This document shows positions 19,528 to 28,490 of a DNA stretch of 45,201 nt, in pieces; the first letter of the stretch is position 1; every line of letters starts with the position of its first letter. Position numbers and translations under genes: made by a program. This DNA comes from an uncultured Planctomycetales bacterium. Lineage in GTDB: Bacteria > Planctomycetota > Planctomycetia > Isosphaerales > Isosphaeraceae. The DNA is taken from contig CALCIB010000255.1 of assembly GCA_937907525.1 (NCBI GenBank), positions 1 through 45,201 on the forward strand, in the 5' to 3' direction. The notes under the pieces are model-generated. The model was not told the DNA's origin. It was given only the letters and a program-made list of their open reading frames with translations, and searched no databases.

Positions 19528-20175
19528 TCAGTCGGCCTCTTTGTCCTTGCGCTCGGGCTTGATCATCTCGGGCTGGACCTCGCCGGCGACCTCGGTCGAG
19601 GGCTCGGCCTGCTGGGTCGGGGCGACGACGTGGACCAGCAGCACGTCGGGATCGGCGTCGACCACGACCCCCTCCGGCAGTTGCAGTTCCTTGACGTGGA
19701 TCGCCTGGTTGAGCTTCAGCCCCGAGACGTCGACCCTGATCGCGTCGGGGATCGAGCCGGCCGGGCACTTGATGGTCAGGCGCCGGACGACCACCTCCAA
19801 CAGCCCCCCCTCGGCGACGCCGACGGCGTCCCCCTTGCACTGGATCTCGACCTCGGTGTCGACCAGTTCCTCCCGGTCGACCCGGGCGAAGTCGAGATGG
19901 AGGATCTCGCGGCCCAGGTGGTCCCACTGGACGTCGCGGATCAGCACGGTCTCGGTCTGCGAGCCCAGGTCGAGCTCGGCCAGATGGGACCCGCCGGCGA
20001 TCAGGTTCCTGGCGGCCACGGCGTCCAGGCTGATCGGCACGACGTCCTTCTTGTGGCCGTAAATCACCGCCGGCACCCGGCCGGCCTTGCGGAGCTTGCG
20101 GGCGGCCCGCGTGCCCGTCCCCTTGTTTTTGGCGGGGTCGCGGGTCTCGACTTGCAACTTGACTGCTTCGGCCAT
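19528..20175 (-). CDS. rplY: 50S ribosomal protein L25/general stress protein Ctc
   Basis: This protein binds 5S rRNA in the large subunit. The 215-residue product is the long (TL5/Ctc) form: an N-terminal L25 domain (about 1-95, with ARKLRKAGRVPAVIYGHKK and HLDFARVD) plus a C-terminal beta domain (KCPAGSIPDAIRVDVSGL, then LPEGVVVDADPDVLLVHV). An acidic tail ends the chain. The ATG at 20175 fits the family. It is the first gene of the operon leading to pth, 56 nt downstream. Confidence 0.95.
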   Translation of the reverse strand: MAEAVKLQVETRDPAKNKGTGTRAARKLRKAGRVPAVIYGHKKDVVPISLDAVAARNLIAGGSHLAELDLGSQTETVLIRDVQWDHLGREILHLDFARVDREELVDTEVEIQCKGDAVGVAEGGLLEVVVRRLTIKCPAGSIPDAIRVDVSGLKLNQAIHVKELQLPEGVVVDADPDVLLVHVVAPTQQAEPSTEVAGEVQPEMIKPERKDKEAD

Positions 20176-20361
20176 CGGCGCTCGCCTCGATCCGGGCCGC
20201 CCCTGGCGGGCCCGGACGCGATCCAAAATCCCAGGGCTGTCCGCGACGCATCCCGCGCGCCGGCGACCCTCCATGCGGAACGGTCGCCGCGAGTCCTTTC
20301 AGGGAAGGGCCCGACGCGCTTCGCCCATCGAAAAAGCGGCCGTGGGGCCGCGCATCCGGCC

Positions 20362-20390
20362 ATTATGCGGATCCTCCCCTTCGCGTTCAA
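20362..20390 (-). promoter_or_regulatory. Sigma70-type promoter of the rplY-dnaB operon
   Basis: On the minus strand TTGAAC (20385-20390) and CATAAT (20362-20367) are exactly 17 nt apart, leaving a leader of about 180 nt before rplY. The leader is long enough for a regulatory structure, but I could not identify one. Confidence 0.65.
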
Positions 20391-20513
20391 GAGGGACGCG
20401 ACGGGGGGAGTCCGTTTTCGGGGTCGGAAGATCGATCCGGACGTGATCGCGGCAAGAACGGTCTTCCTCATAATGACGCCGCCGGAGGAGGAAGACGGCG
20501 GCCGGATGGTGTC

Positions 20514-20750
20514 GAGCGCGAAGTGCTCTGTCGAAAACCTAGCCCTGATCGGAAGACCAGGAACCACGGAAGACACGGAAGACACGGAACCAGGGACGAT
20601 CTTCGGAAGGAAAAGCCTGGGGCTTGTTTTGGAACCCATGATTTTCGGCATCGGTGAGCGCCATCTCCTCCGGGGTCTTTCCGTGTCCTCCGTGTTTTCC
20701 GTGGTTCCAATTTCCCGTCGCGTCGGGTTTTCGACAGAGCGAGCGCGAAG
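20514..20750. mobile_element. MITE-like element 1 with 10-bp target duplication
   Basis: Perfect 15-bp terminal inverted repeats (GCTCTGTCGAAAACC at 20525-20539 and its complement at 20726-20740) enclose about 217 bp. They are flanked by a perfect 10-bp direct repeat, GAGCGCGAAG, at 20514-20523 and 20741-20750. Inside is a second pair of inverted arms made of (a)CCACGGAagACACGGA-type units, at 20560-20588 and 20680-20708. There is no coding capacity. TIRs plus direct repeats indicate a non-autonomous transposable element moved in trans; the transposase is not in this window. It lies between the divergent rplY operon and the 871-residue gene. The remainder of 20176-20912 holds only the two promoters listed. 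Confidence 0.8.
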
Positions 20751-20772
20751 CCTTTGACTTTCGGGCGGGTTG

Positions 20773-20801
20773 TTGGCGCGGCGTCGCGGTCGCCCTAGGA
20801 T
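20773..20801 (+). promoter_or_regulatory. Candidate promoter of the large secreted protein gene
   Basis: TTGGCG (20773-20778) and TAGGAT (20796-20801) are 17 nt apart, about 110 nt before the GTG start. Each hexamer matches consensus at four positions. Confidence 0.45.
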
Positions 20802-20912
20802 GATGGAGTATCGATTCCGCCCCGACCGCGCCCGTCGCCGCGGGTCGCGAGGACGTCTTCCGGGGCGCGGCGACGCGCCCGCCGCGTTCGGCTTCTTGAC
20901 GAGGATCGCGCC

Positions 20913-23528
20913 GTGCCAGCACCTCCGACCGTCCGTCTCCGTTGGATCGCGCCGGCCCTGGCGGCCGCGGCGGTCCTCGGTTCGATCCCGCCGACCGTCG
21001 CGACGGCGCAGGCGCCCGCCGCGGCCGACGCGGCTCCCGCGGCCGCGCCGCCGCCGACCGCCGCCAGGGCCGACGCGGCCCCCGCGGTCGCGCCGCCGCC
21101 GGCCGCCGCCTTCGCCGCGCGCGAGAAGCTGATCGCCTACGTCGAGTTCGACGGCCTCGACGTCCACGAGGACGCCTGGCGCCAGACCGCCGCGTACCGG
21201 ATGCTCAACGACACCCCGCTGGGGACGATGCTGGAGGAGGTCGGCGTCGCGCTCTTGGACCGGGCCGCCCTCTGGCTCCCCAACCGCAAGATCAACGGGG
21301 CCGACGGCGTGGCGATCGTCAAGCACCTGGCGCGCAAGGGGTTCGTCGCCGCGTTCCACGCCGACCCCTCCGCCCCCGACGGCTACCGCGGCGTGCTGAT
21401 CCTCAGAGGCGCGACCACCAAGGAGCAGAAGGGGCTCTTGAGCCGCCTGGTGGTCTCGTTCATGGACCCGGCCTCCAAGCACCGGCTGGAGCGCAAGGGG
21501 GCGCGGTCGATCGTGGTGGTGCCGCCGCCGGACGACCCGTCCAAGGCGGCCGACCCCGGCGCCAAGCCGGCCGCCGACGCCGGCTGGGCCTGGTGGGCCG
21601 AGGCGGGGGACTTCGGGATCGCCCTGGCCCGGCCGTCGGACGCCGAGGCCTGCCTGGCCGGCGTCGACGGCAAGGTCGAAAGCGTCGCGGGCTTCGAGCC
21701 GGTGGAGGCCCTCGCCAAGCCCGACGACGACGTCGCGACCCCCGTCCTGAAGGCGTTCCTGGACCAGACCGCCGGCGTGAAGATCCCGGGCTCGGGGCTG
21801 GCGCCGGGGGCCGACTCCGGCGTGCGCCGGGTCGAGTACCGCTGGGGCTTCCAGGACGAGGCTCTGGTAAGCGCGATCCGGCTCGACGCCCCCAAGCCGA
21901 GGCGCGGGGCGTTGGCGTTTTTGGACGAGCCGTCGTTCGAGGCCAAGAAGCCGTTGGCGATCCCCGACGGGGTCGAGTACCTGGCGTCGATCTCGGTGAA
22001 GCCGGATCGCTGGCCGTCGCTGATCGCGGAGACGATCGTGGCCTCGCCGGAAGCCAAGGCGGGGTACGACGCGCTCGTCGCGGCGGTGGGGGAGCGTCGG
22101 ATCGACTTCGAGAAGGACTTCCTCGCCGGGCTCGGCCCGCGGGCGGTCGTCTACCTGGCGCCGAACACCTCGGCCGCGGCCGAGGAGGGTCTGGCGGCGC
22201 CGAACCTGGCCGACCCGATGGCCCTGCTCTACGCGATGGGCCCGCAACTGCCCAGGCCGGTGATCGTCGCCGAGGTGGCCGACCCGTCGAAGTTCAGCAG
22301 GGCGCTCGAGGTCGTGATCCAGGCGGCCAACCATCAGCTTAAGGAGGCGACCGCGGAGTATCTCGCCGCGGCCGCCCAGGCCGCGGCCGCCGATCCGAAC
22401 CCCGGCGGTCCCGGCCTCCCCGGCGCCCCGGGCGGTCCCGGCTTCCCCGGCGCGCCTGGAATCCGCGGCCCCGAGGCCCCCGGGGGCGATCGCAAGGACC
22501 GCAAGAAGGACGAAGACGCGCCGCCGGAGTTCCGCCTGCTCCCCAGCACCGGGGCGACGACGAACCGGACCTACATGCTGAACGTGCCGACGTCCTCGTC
22601 GATCAAGCTGCCGCCCGGCTTCCGGCCCAGCATCCGCCTGGACGGGAACCACCTGGCCTTCTCGACCTCGCCGGAGGCGGCGCGGACGGCCGTGGAGCAA
22701 CTGAAGGACAAGGCGTGGACGCCCCCGGAGGATCTGGCCGGGGCGGTCGAGAAGGCGCCGGACTCGACGTTCCTGTTGCTCTTCGGCGACTTCCGCGAGG
22801 CGACCTCGACCGCCCTGGCGAGCCTGCCGGGAGCGATCCAGTCCGGCGTCAACACGGCGATCGCGGCCAGCGACCAACTGTTCAAGGCCCAGGCCGCCGG
22901 CGCCCAACCGGGCGCGCCGGGGATGGCGGCGGGCCCCGGCGGGCCGGGGGGCTACAGCCCCTACGGCCCTCCAGGGCCCGGCATGGCGGGCGGCGGGCCC
23001 GGCTCCTCCACCATGATGATGATGGGAGGGCCGCCGGGAATGGGCGGTCCCCAGGGGGGCCAGCAAGCCGCCAAGAGCGGGCCCGACTTCTCGATGATCC
23101 AGGTCCGCGTCGACCCCTCCCATCTGCCCAAGGCCGACGACCTGAAATCGATGATGTTCCCGTCGACCTCGACCGCGTCGGTCGACGACGATTCGATCCG
23201 GATCGTCACCCGAGGGTCGTTCCCCGACGCGGCGGCGTTGGCGGGGGCCAAGGGCGTGCTGCCGGCGCTTTTGACCTCGCCGTTGGTCGCGGCCCGCGCC
23301 GCGGCCGCGGCCAAGGAGGCCAAGGACGCCGAAGCGGCGAAGGCCGGCCAGCCGGGGCCGGGGGGCGGTCCCGGAGGGCCTCCCGGCATGATGCCGCCCG
23401 GCGCCCCCGGCATGATGCAGCCTCCCGGCGCCGCGGCCCCTCCGGGGCCCGGCTTCGCCCCCGGCCCAGGCGCCGCGCCCGGCCCGGGCGCGGCGCCCGG
23501 GGGCGGGCCTCGCCGTCGCGACCAATGA
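20913..23528 (+). CDS. Large secreted protein of unknown function, Gly/Pro/Met-rich
   Basis: The 871-residue product is not recognised. A GTG start gives a signal peptide (basic start, then WIAPALAAAAVLGS, cleavage likely after TVATAQA near residue 33), so it is exported. An Ala/Pro linker follows, then an alpha/beta region beginning REKLIAYVEFDGLDVHEDAW and repeating the theme of predicted strands with FDEL-like helices to about residue 480. Gly/Pro-rich collagen-like segments sit near 490-530 (GGPGLPGAPGGPGFPGAPG), near 670-720, and at the C-terminus. The design, two globular parts joined by Gly-Pro linkers, suggests a surface or periplasmic protein. It is not obviously an enzyme. Confidence 0.8.
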   Translation: MPAPPTVRLRWIAPALAAAAVLGSIPPTVATAQAPAAADAAPAAAPPPTAARADAAPAVAPPPAAAFAAREKLIAYVEFDGLDVHEDAWRQTAAYRMLNDTPLGTMLEEVGVALLDRAALWLPNRKINGADGVAIVKHLARKGFVAAFHADPSAPDGYRGVLILRGATTKEQKGLLSRLVVSFMDPASKHRLERKGARSIVVVPPPDDPSKAADPGAKPAADAGWAWWAEAGDFGIALARPSDAEACLAGVDGKVESVAGFEPVEALAKPDDDVATPVLKAFLDQTAGVKIPGSGLAPGADSGVRRVEYRWGFQDEALVSAIRLDAPKPRRGALAFLDEPSFEAKKPLAIPDGVEYLASISVKPDRWPSLIAETIVASPEAKAGYDALVAAVGERRIDFEKDFLAGLGPRAVVYLAPNTSAAAEEGLAAPNLADPMALLYAMGPQLPRPVIVAEVADPSKFSRALEVVIQAANHQLKEATAEYLAAAAQAAAADPNPGGPGLPGAPGGPGFPGAPGIRGPEAPGGDRKDRKKDEDAPPEFRLLPSTGATTNRTYMLNVPTSSSIKLPPGFRPSIRLDGNHLAFSTSPEAARTAVEQLKDKAWTPPEDLAGAVEKAPDSTFLLLFGDFREATSTALASLPGAIQSGVNTAIAASDQLFKAQAAGAQPGAPGMAAGPGGPGGYSPYGPPGPGMAGGGPGSSTMMMMGGPPGMGGPQGGQQAAKSGPDFSMIQVRVDPSHLPKADDLKSMMFPSTSTASVDDDSIRIVTRGSFPDAAALAGAKGVLPALLTSPLVAARAAAAAKEAKDAEAAKAGQPGPGGGPGGPPGMMPPGAPGMMQPPGAAAPPGPGFAPGPGAAPGPGAAPGGGPRRRDQ

Positions 23529-23658
23529 CCAAGCAAGCCGCGCCGGTCGCGATCGGCGCGGAACGTGCGGTCGTGGTCGGTTCGTCGTCCGGCGGTTCGT
23601 CGTCTGTCGCCTCGTCGTCTGAAGAACCACTCTCGAAGTCAAGAGCGGAGGACGCGCG

Positions 23659-24105
23659 ATGGAATTGGTCCGTGAAATCACCGCCCGGTTGGAGAACAAG
23701 CCGGGCCGGCTGGCGAAGATCTGCTCGGCGCTCGCGCGCGAGAAGGTGGACCTGGTCGCGATCAGCGTGATGGAGACGGAGGGCCCCAGCGTCCTGCGGC
23801 TGGTGACGACCGATCCCGACGCCGCGCGGCGGGTCCTCACCGGGCTGGGGACCGAGTCGACGCTCGCGGAGGTGCTGGCCATCCAGATCGACAACCGCGC
23901 CGGGGCCCTGGCCGGCGTGCTGGAGAAGCTGGCCGAGGAGCATATCAACATCGATTACGCCTACGTCTCGTCGGCGTCGGCCCAGGGGAGGGTCCTGGGG
24001 ATCCTGCACGTCGCCAACCAGAAGCGGGCGCGCGAGGTCCTGAGCGAGTCGACGACGGCGACGACCGAGAAGGCCGGCGGCCGCCGGCCGTTGCATTCGC
24101 GCTGA
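23659..24105 (+). CDS. Tandem ACT-domain protein
   Basis: The 148-residue product consists of two ACT domains (about residues 3-68 and 70-135): ITARLENKPGRLAKICSAL and later IQIDNRAGALAGVLEKLAEE. Such stand-alone ACT proteins bind amino acids and regulate metabolism, sometimes annotated as amino-acid-binding regulators; the ligand is unknown. No biosynthetic enzyme is next to it. rsgA starts 48 nt downstream on the same strand and may be co-transcribed. The 130 nt upstream contain imperfect repeats of TCGTCGTC-type. Confidence 0.9.
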   Translation: MELVREITARLENKPGRLAKICSALAREKVDLVAISVMETEGPSVLRLVTTDPDAARRVLTGLGTESTLAEVLAIQIDNRAGALAGVLEKLAEEHINIDYAYVSSASAQGRVLGILHVANQKRAREVLSESTTATTEKAGGRRPLHSR

Positions 24106-24153
24106 GGCTCGCGTCGCGGCGCGTCCTCGTCCCGTGGAAACGAAGGGGCCCCC

Positions 24154-25308
24154 TTGGCGAAGAAGAAGATTCGGATCGAGCTGAGGAAGAACCGCGGCAA
24201 GCGGCATCGGGCCAACGACCTGACGCGCGCCTTCGAGGACGAGAAGCCCGCCGCGGCCGAGTCGGCCGCCGGCGAGCGGGTCCGTCCCAAGGGGGAGATG
24301 TCGCGGCGGCGGACCATCGTCGCCGACGTCGGCGAGGACCGGGACGACGCCGCGGCCGAGGGGGGCGCGGCGCGGCGCGCGCTCGACCAGTCGGCCTGGC
24401 TCTCCGGCCGGGTGCTTCGGGTCCACGGCCTGGTGAACGTCGTGGAGGCCGAGGACGGCCGGACCTACCCTTGCCACGTCCGTCGGATCCTCAAGAGCAT
24501 GGCGATCGACGGTCGCAACGTCGTCGCCGTCGGCGACCGCGTCTGGTTCCGCCCCCCCGAACCCGGCGGCGACGAGGGCTTCATCGAACGAGTCGAGCCC
24601 CGCCAGGGGGTGGTCACCCGGGGCTACCGCGGCCGTCGCCATGTGATCGCGGCCAACGTGGACTCCGTCCTGATCGTCTCGGCGCTCGCCGAGCCGGGCC
24701 TGAAGATCAGCCTGATCGACCGCTACCTGGCCGCGGCCGAGTTCGCGGGCGTCCACCCCGTGATCGTGCTTAATAAAGCCGATTTGGTTGACGTCGCGCT
24801 TTATCAGTGGGTCGTGGGTCTGTATAGCCAGTTGGGCTACGAGACGATCGTGACCTCGGCGAGCGACGGTCGGGGGCTGGAGCGTCTGCGGGGGGTGCTG
24901 CGGCGGGGGGGGGTGACGGCGATCTCCGGTCAGAGCGGCGTCGGCAAGAGTTCGCTTCTGAACGCGCTTCAGCCGGACTTGAACCTCCGCGTCCGCGAGG
25001 TGTCCGACTGGACGGCCAAGGGGAAGCACACCACGACGACCGCCGAGTTGATCCGCCTGGACGCGGGGGGTTACGTCGTCGACACGCCTGGGCTGCGGCA
25101 GTTCGAGCTTTGGGGCGTCCTTCCCGGCGAGCTGGAGGGTTGCTTCGTCGAGTTCCGTCCGTTCGTGCCGCTGTGTCGGTTTCCGGACTGCTCGCACACT
25201 CACGAGGGCCGTTGCGCCGTCAAGGACGCGGTCTACTGGGGCTGGATCCACGCCGGCCGCTACGAGAGCTACCTGAAGCTCTACCATCAGAAGCCCGAGG
25301 AAGGCTGA
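24154..25308 (+). CDS. rsgA: Ribosome small-subunit-dependent GTPase A
   Basis: RsgA (YjeQ) checks late 30S subunit assembly by GTP hydrolysis. The 384-residue product starts at TTG 24154 with a Lys/Arg-rich tail (KKKIRIELRKNRGKRHR). An OB-fold follows at about residues 85-150, then the circularly permuted GTPase with G4 first (VIVLNKADLVD near 203), G1 (SGQSGVGKSSLLNAL near 262) and G3 (DTPGLRQFELWG near 310). A zinc-binding C-terminal region has CRFPDCSHTHEGRCAVK. The N-terminal extension is longer than in E. coli. Confidence 0.96.
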   Translation: MAKKKIRIELRKNRGKRHRANDLTRAFEDEKPAAAESAAGERVRPKGEMSRRRTIVADVGEDRDDAAAEGGAARRALDQSAWLSGRVLRVHGLVNVVEAEDGRTYPCHVRRILKSMAIDGRNVVAVGDRVWFRPPEPGGDEGFIERVEPRQGVVTRGYRGRRHVIAANVDSVLIVSALAEPGLKISLIDRYLAAAEFAGVHPVIVLNKADLVDVALYQWVVGLYSQLGYETIVTSASDGRGLERLRGVLRRGGVTAISGQSGVGKSSLLNALQPDLNLRVREVSDWTAKGKHTTTTAELIRLDAGGYVVDTPGLRQFELWGVLPGELEGCFVEFRPFVPLCRFPDCSHTHEGRCAVKDAVYWGWIHAGRYESYLKLYHQKPEEG

Positions 25309-25350
25309 GGCGGACGCGGTTCGGCGTGCCGCTTCGCCCGCATCTCGCAT

Positions 25351-25407
25351 CGGCGGAAATCTCCGCCGCGGGGTCGTCGCGGCGCTGGCCGAGGCCAGCG
25401 CCGCGAC
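25351..25407 (+). terminator. Two strong hairpins after rsgA
   Basis: CGGCGGA-AATC-TCCGCCG (25351-25368) is followed by a perfect 15-bp stem, GTCGCGGCGCTGGCC-GA-GGCCAGCGCCGCGAC (25376-25407). They lie 43-99 nt past the rsgA stop and no T tract follows. TAGGAT at 25409-25414, right after the second stem, resembles a -10 box for the WD40 gene, so the structure may end one transcript and border the next. The remainder of 25309-25621 holds no gene I would support. Confidence 0.5.
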
Positions 25408-25621
25408 CTAGGATTCCCCTTGAAGGCGACGCGCGTCACCTTCTCCCACCCCACGATCCCCAGGACGTCCGAATTTTTTCGGCGTCGCTAATCGCGCCCA
25501 CCCAACGTATTCCATGACAGAGGCGATTCGCCGCGGGCGGATCGTTCCAGCGGAGACGGGGCCTTCCCGACGTCGGCGCGCGCCGACGCGCGTCGATCGC
25601 GCCCCGTCCGAGGAGGCGGAG

Positions 25622-26794
25622 ATGCGTCGCGAGGTTAGCGGAGAAGTCGGCGTCGAGACGGCCCCGGAAGCAGACGGGGGCCGGCTCGCGATCCGGAAGG
25701 TCAGGCCGCCGTTTTGCACCTGGCGTGGGCTGCTGGGGCTCGTCGCCGTGACGGCGATCGGCGCGGCGGTGGTGAATGACGACGGGGCCAGCCCGGCGGC
25801 GACGGGGCCCAAGGGGCGCGCGCTGATCGGGCACTCCGGCTTGATCGACACGCTGCGGTTCTCCGGCGACGGTCGGACGTTGGTCAGCGCCGGCGCGGAT
25901 CGGACGATCCGCGTCTGGGGCCTGGACGATTCCGACGGCCGCTTCGGCGCGGAGTTGGCTCGGCTCTCCATGGACGAGGACGTCTCCGCCGCGGCGGTCT
26001 CTCCCAACGGTCGCACCGTGGCGGTGGCGGGGTTCGACGGCCCGTTGTTGTGGGACTGGGGAGTCGACGGTCAAATCCGCCGCCCGTCGCGGTCGATGGG
26101 CGCCACGCGCTCGGTGGCGTTCGCTCCGGACGGGGGGCTTCTGGCGGTCGGAGGTTATGGCGGCGAACTCTTGCTGGTGGACGTGGCGACCTGCCGAGTG
26201 ACGGCCGATCTGCCGAACCAGCATGGCGTCGTCCGGGACGTCGCGTTCACGGCCGACGGCGAACGCCTGTTCGCGCTGAACTCCGGCGGCCGTCTAAGGA
26301 CCTGGGACGTCGCCTCCCGGCGCGAGGTCGAGGCGCTCTCCGGCCTGGACGACCGAGCGCGCCCGATCCTGACCTTCGCGCTGTCGCCCGACGGTCGCGA
26401 CCTGGCCGTGACCCGACTCAAGGAATATGACGGCCGGGTCGAGGTTTGGGACGTGGCGAGCGGAACGTCGCGGACGACCTGCCAGGCGGGGCCCGGCGGC
26501 ATGATCCACGCGCTGACGTTTTCGAGCGACGGGGCCGTGCTGGCCGCGTGCGGGACGAACCAGGCCATGAGCTTCTGGAATCCGAGGACGGGGAAGTCGG
26601 CGGGCGTCCTGGAGGAGGTCAGGGGCTGGGTGCGCGCCCTCGACTTCGCCGTCGACGGTCGCTGGATGGCCACGTCGTCGCGGCCCGACGAGGTTCTGTT
26701 GCGACGGATCGGCCTTCCCCGCCGTCACACGGCCTTCGCCCCTCCGACCGAGACGCGTCGGGAGTCGTCGCCGCGCGAAGCCGGCGCGGCCTGA
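25622..26794 (+). CDS. Membrane-anchored WD40-repeat protein
   Basis: The 390-residue product has a short cytoplasmic start, one membrane segment (GLLGLVAVTAIGAAVV, about residues 36-51), and then seven WD40-like blades making one beta-propeller. Examples are LRFSGDGRTLVSAGADRTIRV, VAFAPDGGLLAVGGYGGELL and LTFSSDGAVLAACGTNQAMS. I chose ATG 25622 because of the strong GAGGAGGCGGAG site. An in-frame ATG at 25514 has no site and would add 36 Arg-rich residues. The propeller would lie outside the cytoplasmic membrane and act as a protein-binding platform; the partner is unknown. A perfect hairpin overlaps its stop codon. Confidence 0.88.
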   Translation: MRREVSGEVGVETAPEADGGRLAIRKVRPPFCTWRGLLGLVAVTAIGAAVVNDDGASPAATGPKGRALIGHSGLIDTLRFSGDGRTLVSAGADRTIRVWGLDDSDGRFGAELARLSMDEDVSAAAVSPNGRTVAVAGFDGPLLWDWGVDGQIRRPSRSMGATRSVAFAPDGGLLAVGGYGGELLLVDVATCRVTADLPNQHGVVRDVAFTADGERLFALNSGGRLRTWDVASRREVEALSGLDDRARPILTFALSPDGRDLAVTRLKEYDGRVEVWDVASGTSRTTCQAGPGGMIHALTFSSDGAVLAACGTNQAMSFWNPRTGKSAGVLEEVRGWVRALDFAVDGRWMATSSRPDEVLLRRIGLPRRHTAFAPPTETRRESSPREAGAA

Positions 26795-26807
26795 TCCAGG
26801 CCGCGCC
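26783..26807. terminator. Bidirectional hairpin between WD40 and ATPase genes
   Basis: GGCGCGGCCT-GATCC-AGGCCGCGCC is a perfect 10-bp stem that overlaps the WD40 stop codon and sits just before the convergent ATPase stop at 26816. Confidence 0.55.
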
Positions 26808-26815
26808 GCCACGGC

Positions 26816-28291
26816 TCAACCGTGCCCGTAGCCGCGGTCGAAGGCGTCGAGGTCGCGCATGTAGGAGGCGTAGGTCGTGCGGAAGGTGTCGTAGTCCACC
26901 GTCCACCGGGGCTGGTCCTCGGTGTGGCGGTGGCAATGCTCCTCGATCAGCCGGTGCAGGAACTTGAAGAGGTGCCGGGGCGTGCGCAGGTTCCCCAGCG
27001 ACTCCTTCAGGTAGTCGTCGCCGACCTCCGGGTCGATGAACTCGCGCAAGCGGATGCCGTCGCCGTCGCCCGTGGGATCGATCCGGCACGCCTTCAGGCG
27101 GTCGCTGGCCAGGTCGTACAGGGACGGGCCGGTCCAGCGCAGGGGCTTGATCATGTTGAGCTTGTCGGGCCGGGCGCGGTCGTAGAACTCCTTGTCCTCC
27201 TTCTCCAGGTAGTAGGCCAGCTCGATCGGCAAGAGGAGCTTGACGCCGACGCCCGCGTGTCGGAGGAACTTGTGATCCAGAAGCGGCCAGATCAGGGCCC
27301 GCATCTTGCGGGGGTCGCCCTCGATCTGCTGGGGCTCGTCGACCCGGTCGACCAGGACGACGATCCCGCCGCCGTAGCCCAGCGTCTTGAGGACTCCTTG
27401 AAGCTTGCGGAGCAGTTCGTACCGTTCCTCGGCCCGGCCGCGCGAGGCGGTGGGCGTCGGCTGGCCGCTCAGCTCGGAGGGACGGAACCAAAGCAGTTCC
27501 CAGCGCAGGGCGGAGGGGTCGCGGTTGAGCACCTTGATCCCCTTGCGGATGTCGCGCGCGTACCACTCGGCGCGGGCCAGCCGCCAGACCCAGTAGAGCC
27601 AGCCGGCGAGCAGGGGAACCAGAAGCCACGGCAAGAGCGACCACGACCGCAGGCCGGGGAACAGAATGACCAGGGCGATCACCGCCAGGGTCGTGCCGAA
27701 TCCGACCTGCAAGTCGCGGCGGGCCCAGAGCGGCCGGAAGCCCGACCGTCGCCGCAACCGGCTCCATCTCCGTTCGATCGGCTCGCCGGTGGAGGCGTCG
27801 TACAGCGCGGCCAAAAGGAGCAGGTCGCGCCTTTGGTCCAGGCTGAGGACCGACAGGTCGACCTTCTCGGAGGTCAAAAGGTCGACCAGTTGGGTGACGC
27901 TCAAGGAGAGGATGGCGTCCATGTGGTCGTGAAGCTGGAACCGCTTGAGGACCTGGGCGGTGTCCTTGGTCCCGATGGCGGCGCGGAAGTCGTCCAGGTA
28001 GGGGTTGAAGTCGTCGTAGGAGACGACGAAGACCCGCTCCGACGGGTTGGCCTGGTTGTACTCCTCCAACTCGGAGGTCATCTGTAGGCGTAGGGCGGTC
28101 TTGCCGCTCCCTTTTTCGCCGAAGACCAGCGCGGTGGAGGGGTTTTCGGGCTGGCCGAAGACCTTGCTCCAGGCGGGGTGGTGGATGGTGGCGAGGCACC
28201 GCCGCTTGAAGACGGTGTCGGTCTGGGCGTCCTCCTCGCTGAAGGGGTTGCCCTTGATGCCGTGGTGTTGGAGAAACTGTTCCGTCTTCAT
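26816..28291 (-). CDS. KAP-like P-loop ATPase with membrane segments
   Basis: The 491-residue protein has Walker A GEKGSGKTALRLQ near residue 60 and a Walker B-like IVVLVDRVDEP near 315. Between them is a hydrophobic stretch of about two membrane helices (TLAVIALVILFPGL and LLPWLLVPLLAGWLYWVW, roughly 205-245). Membrane helices inserted into a P-loop domain are the hallmark of KAP-type NTPases, which often organise membrane complexes and some defence systems; the assignment is by architecture, not a decisive motif. Other segments are HHPAWSKVFGQP and LKPLRWTGPSLYDLA. It heads no obvious operon, lying 199 nt from the peptidase-like gene upstream; that gap holds no recognised element. Confidence 0.75.
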   Translation of the reverse strand: MKTEQFLQHHGIKGNPFSEEDAQTDTVFKRRCLATIHHPAWSKVFGQPENPSTALVFGEKGSGKTALRLQMTSELEEYNQANPSERVFVVSYDDFNPYLDDFRAAIGTKDTAQVLKRFQLHDHMDAILSLSVTQLVDLLTSEKVDLSVLSLDQRRDLLLLAALYDASTGEPIERRWSRLRRRSGFRPLWARRDLQVGFGTTLAVIALVILFPGLRSWSLLPWLLVPLLAGWLYWVWRLARAEWYARDIRKGIKVLNRDPSALRWELLWFRPSELSGQPTPTASRGRAEERYELLRKLQGVLKTLGYGGGIVVLVDRVDEPQQIEGDPRKMRALIWPLLDHKFLRHAGVGVKLLLPIELAYYLEKEDKEFYDRARPDKLNMIKPLRWTGPSLYDLASDRLKACRIDPTGDGDGIRLREFIDPEVGDDYLKESLGNLRTPRHLFKFLHRLIEEHCHRHTEDQPRWTVDYDTFRTTYASYMRDLDAFDRGYGHG

Positions 28292-28490
28292 CCTTGGCGG
28301 GCGCCTTTCCTCAAAAAGATAAAAGGGCGACTCGCGGCGCGACTCGCCGTTCCGGCGGGCGCGGGAGTCGCTCCCCGCGGCGTCGCGGGATCCAGTCGAG
28401 GCGGGCGTGCTCGACGCGGGGCGGGACTATTGCACCTATTACCCGATTCGCCCCGGATCCGCAACCTCAGCGGCGGTTCGCGGCCCTCCC

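Noticed and set aside
20440..20475. CATAAT at 20469-20474 as a plus-strand promoter
   Set aside because: No acceptable -35 hexamer lies 16-18 nt upstream, and the next gene starts beyond the MITE-like element.
20064..23951. A 1295-residue open frame on the minus strand
   Set aside because: It is antisense to the secreted protein and crosses the MITE-like element and rplY; it is Arg/Gly-rich with no recognisable domain.
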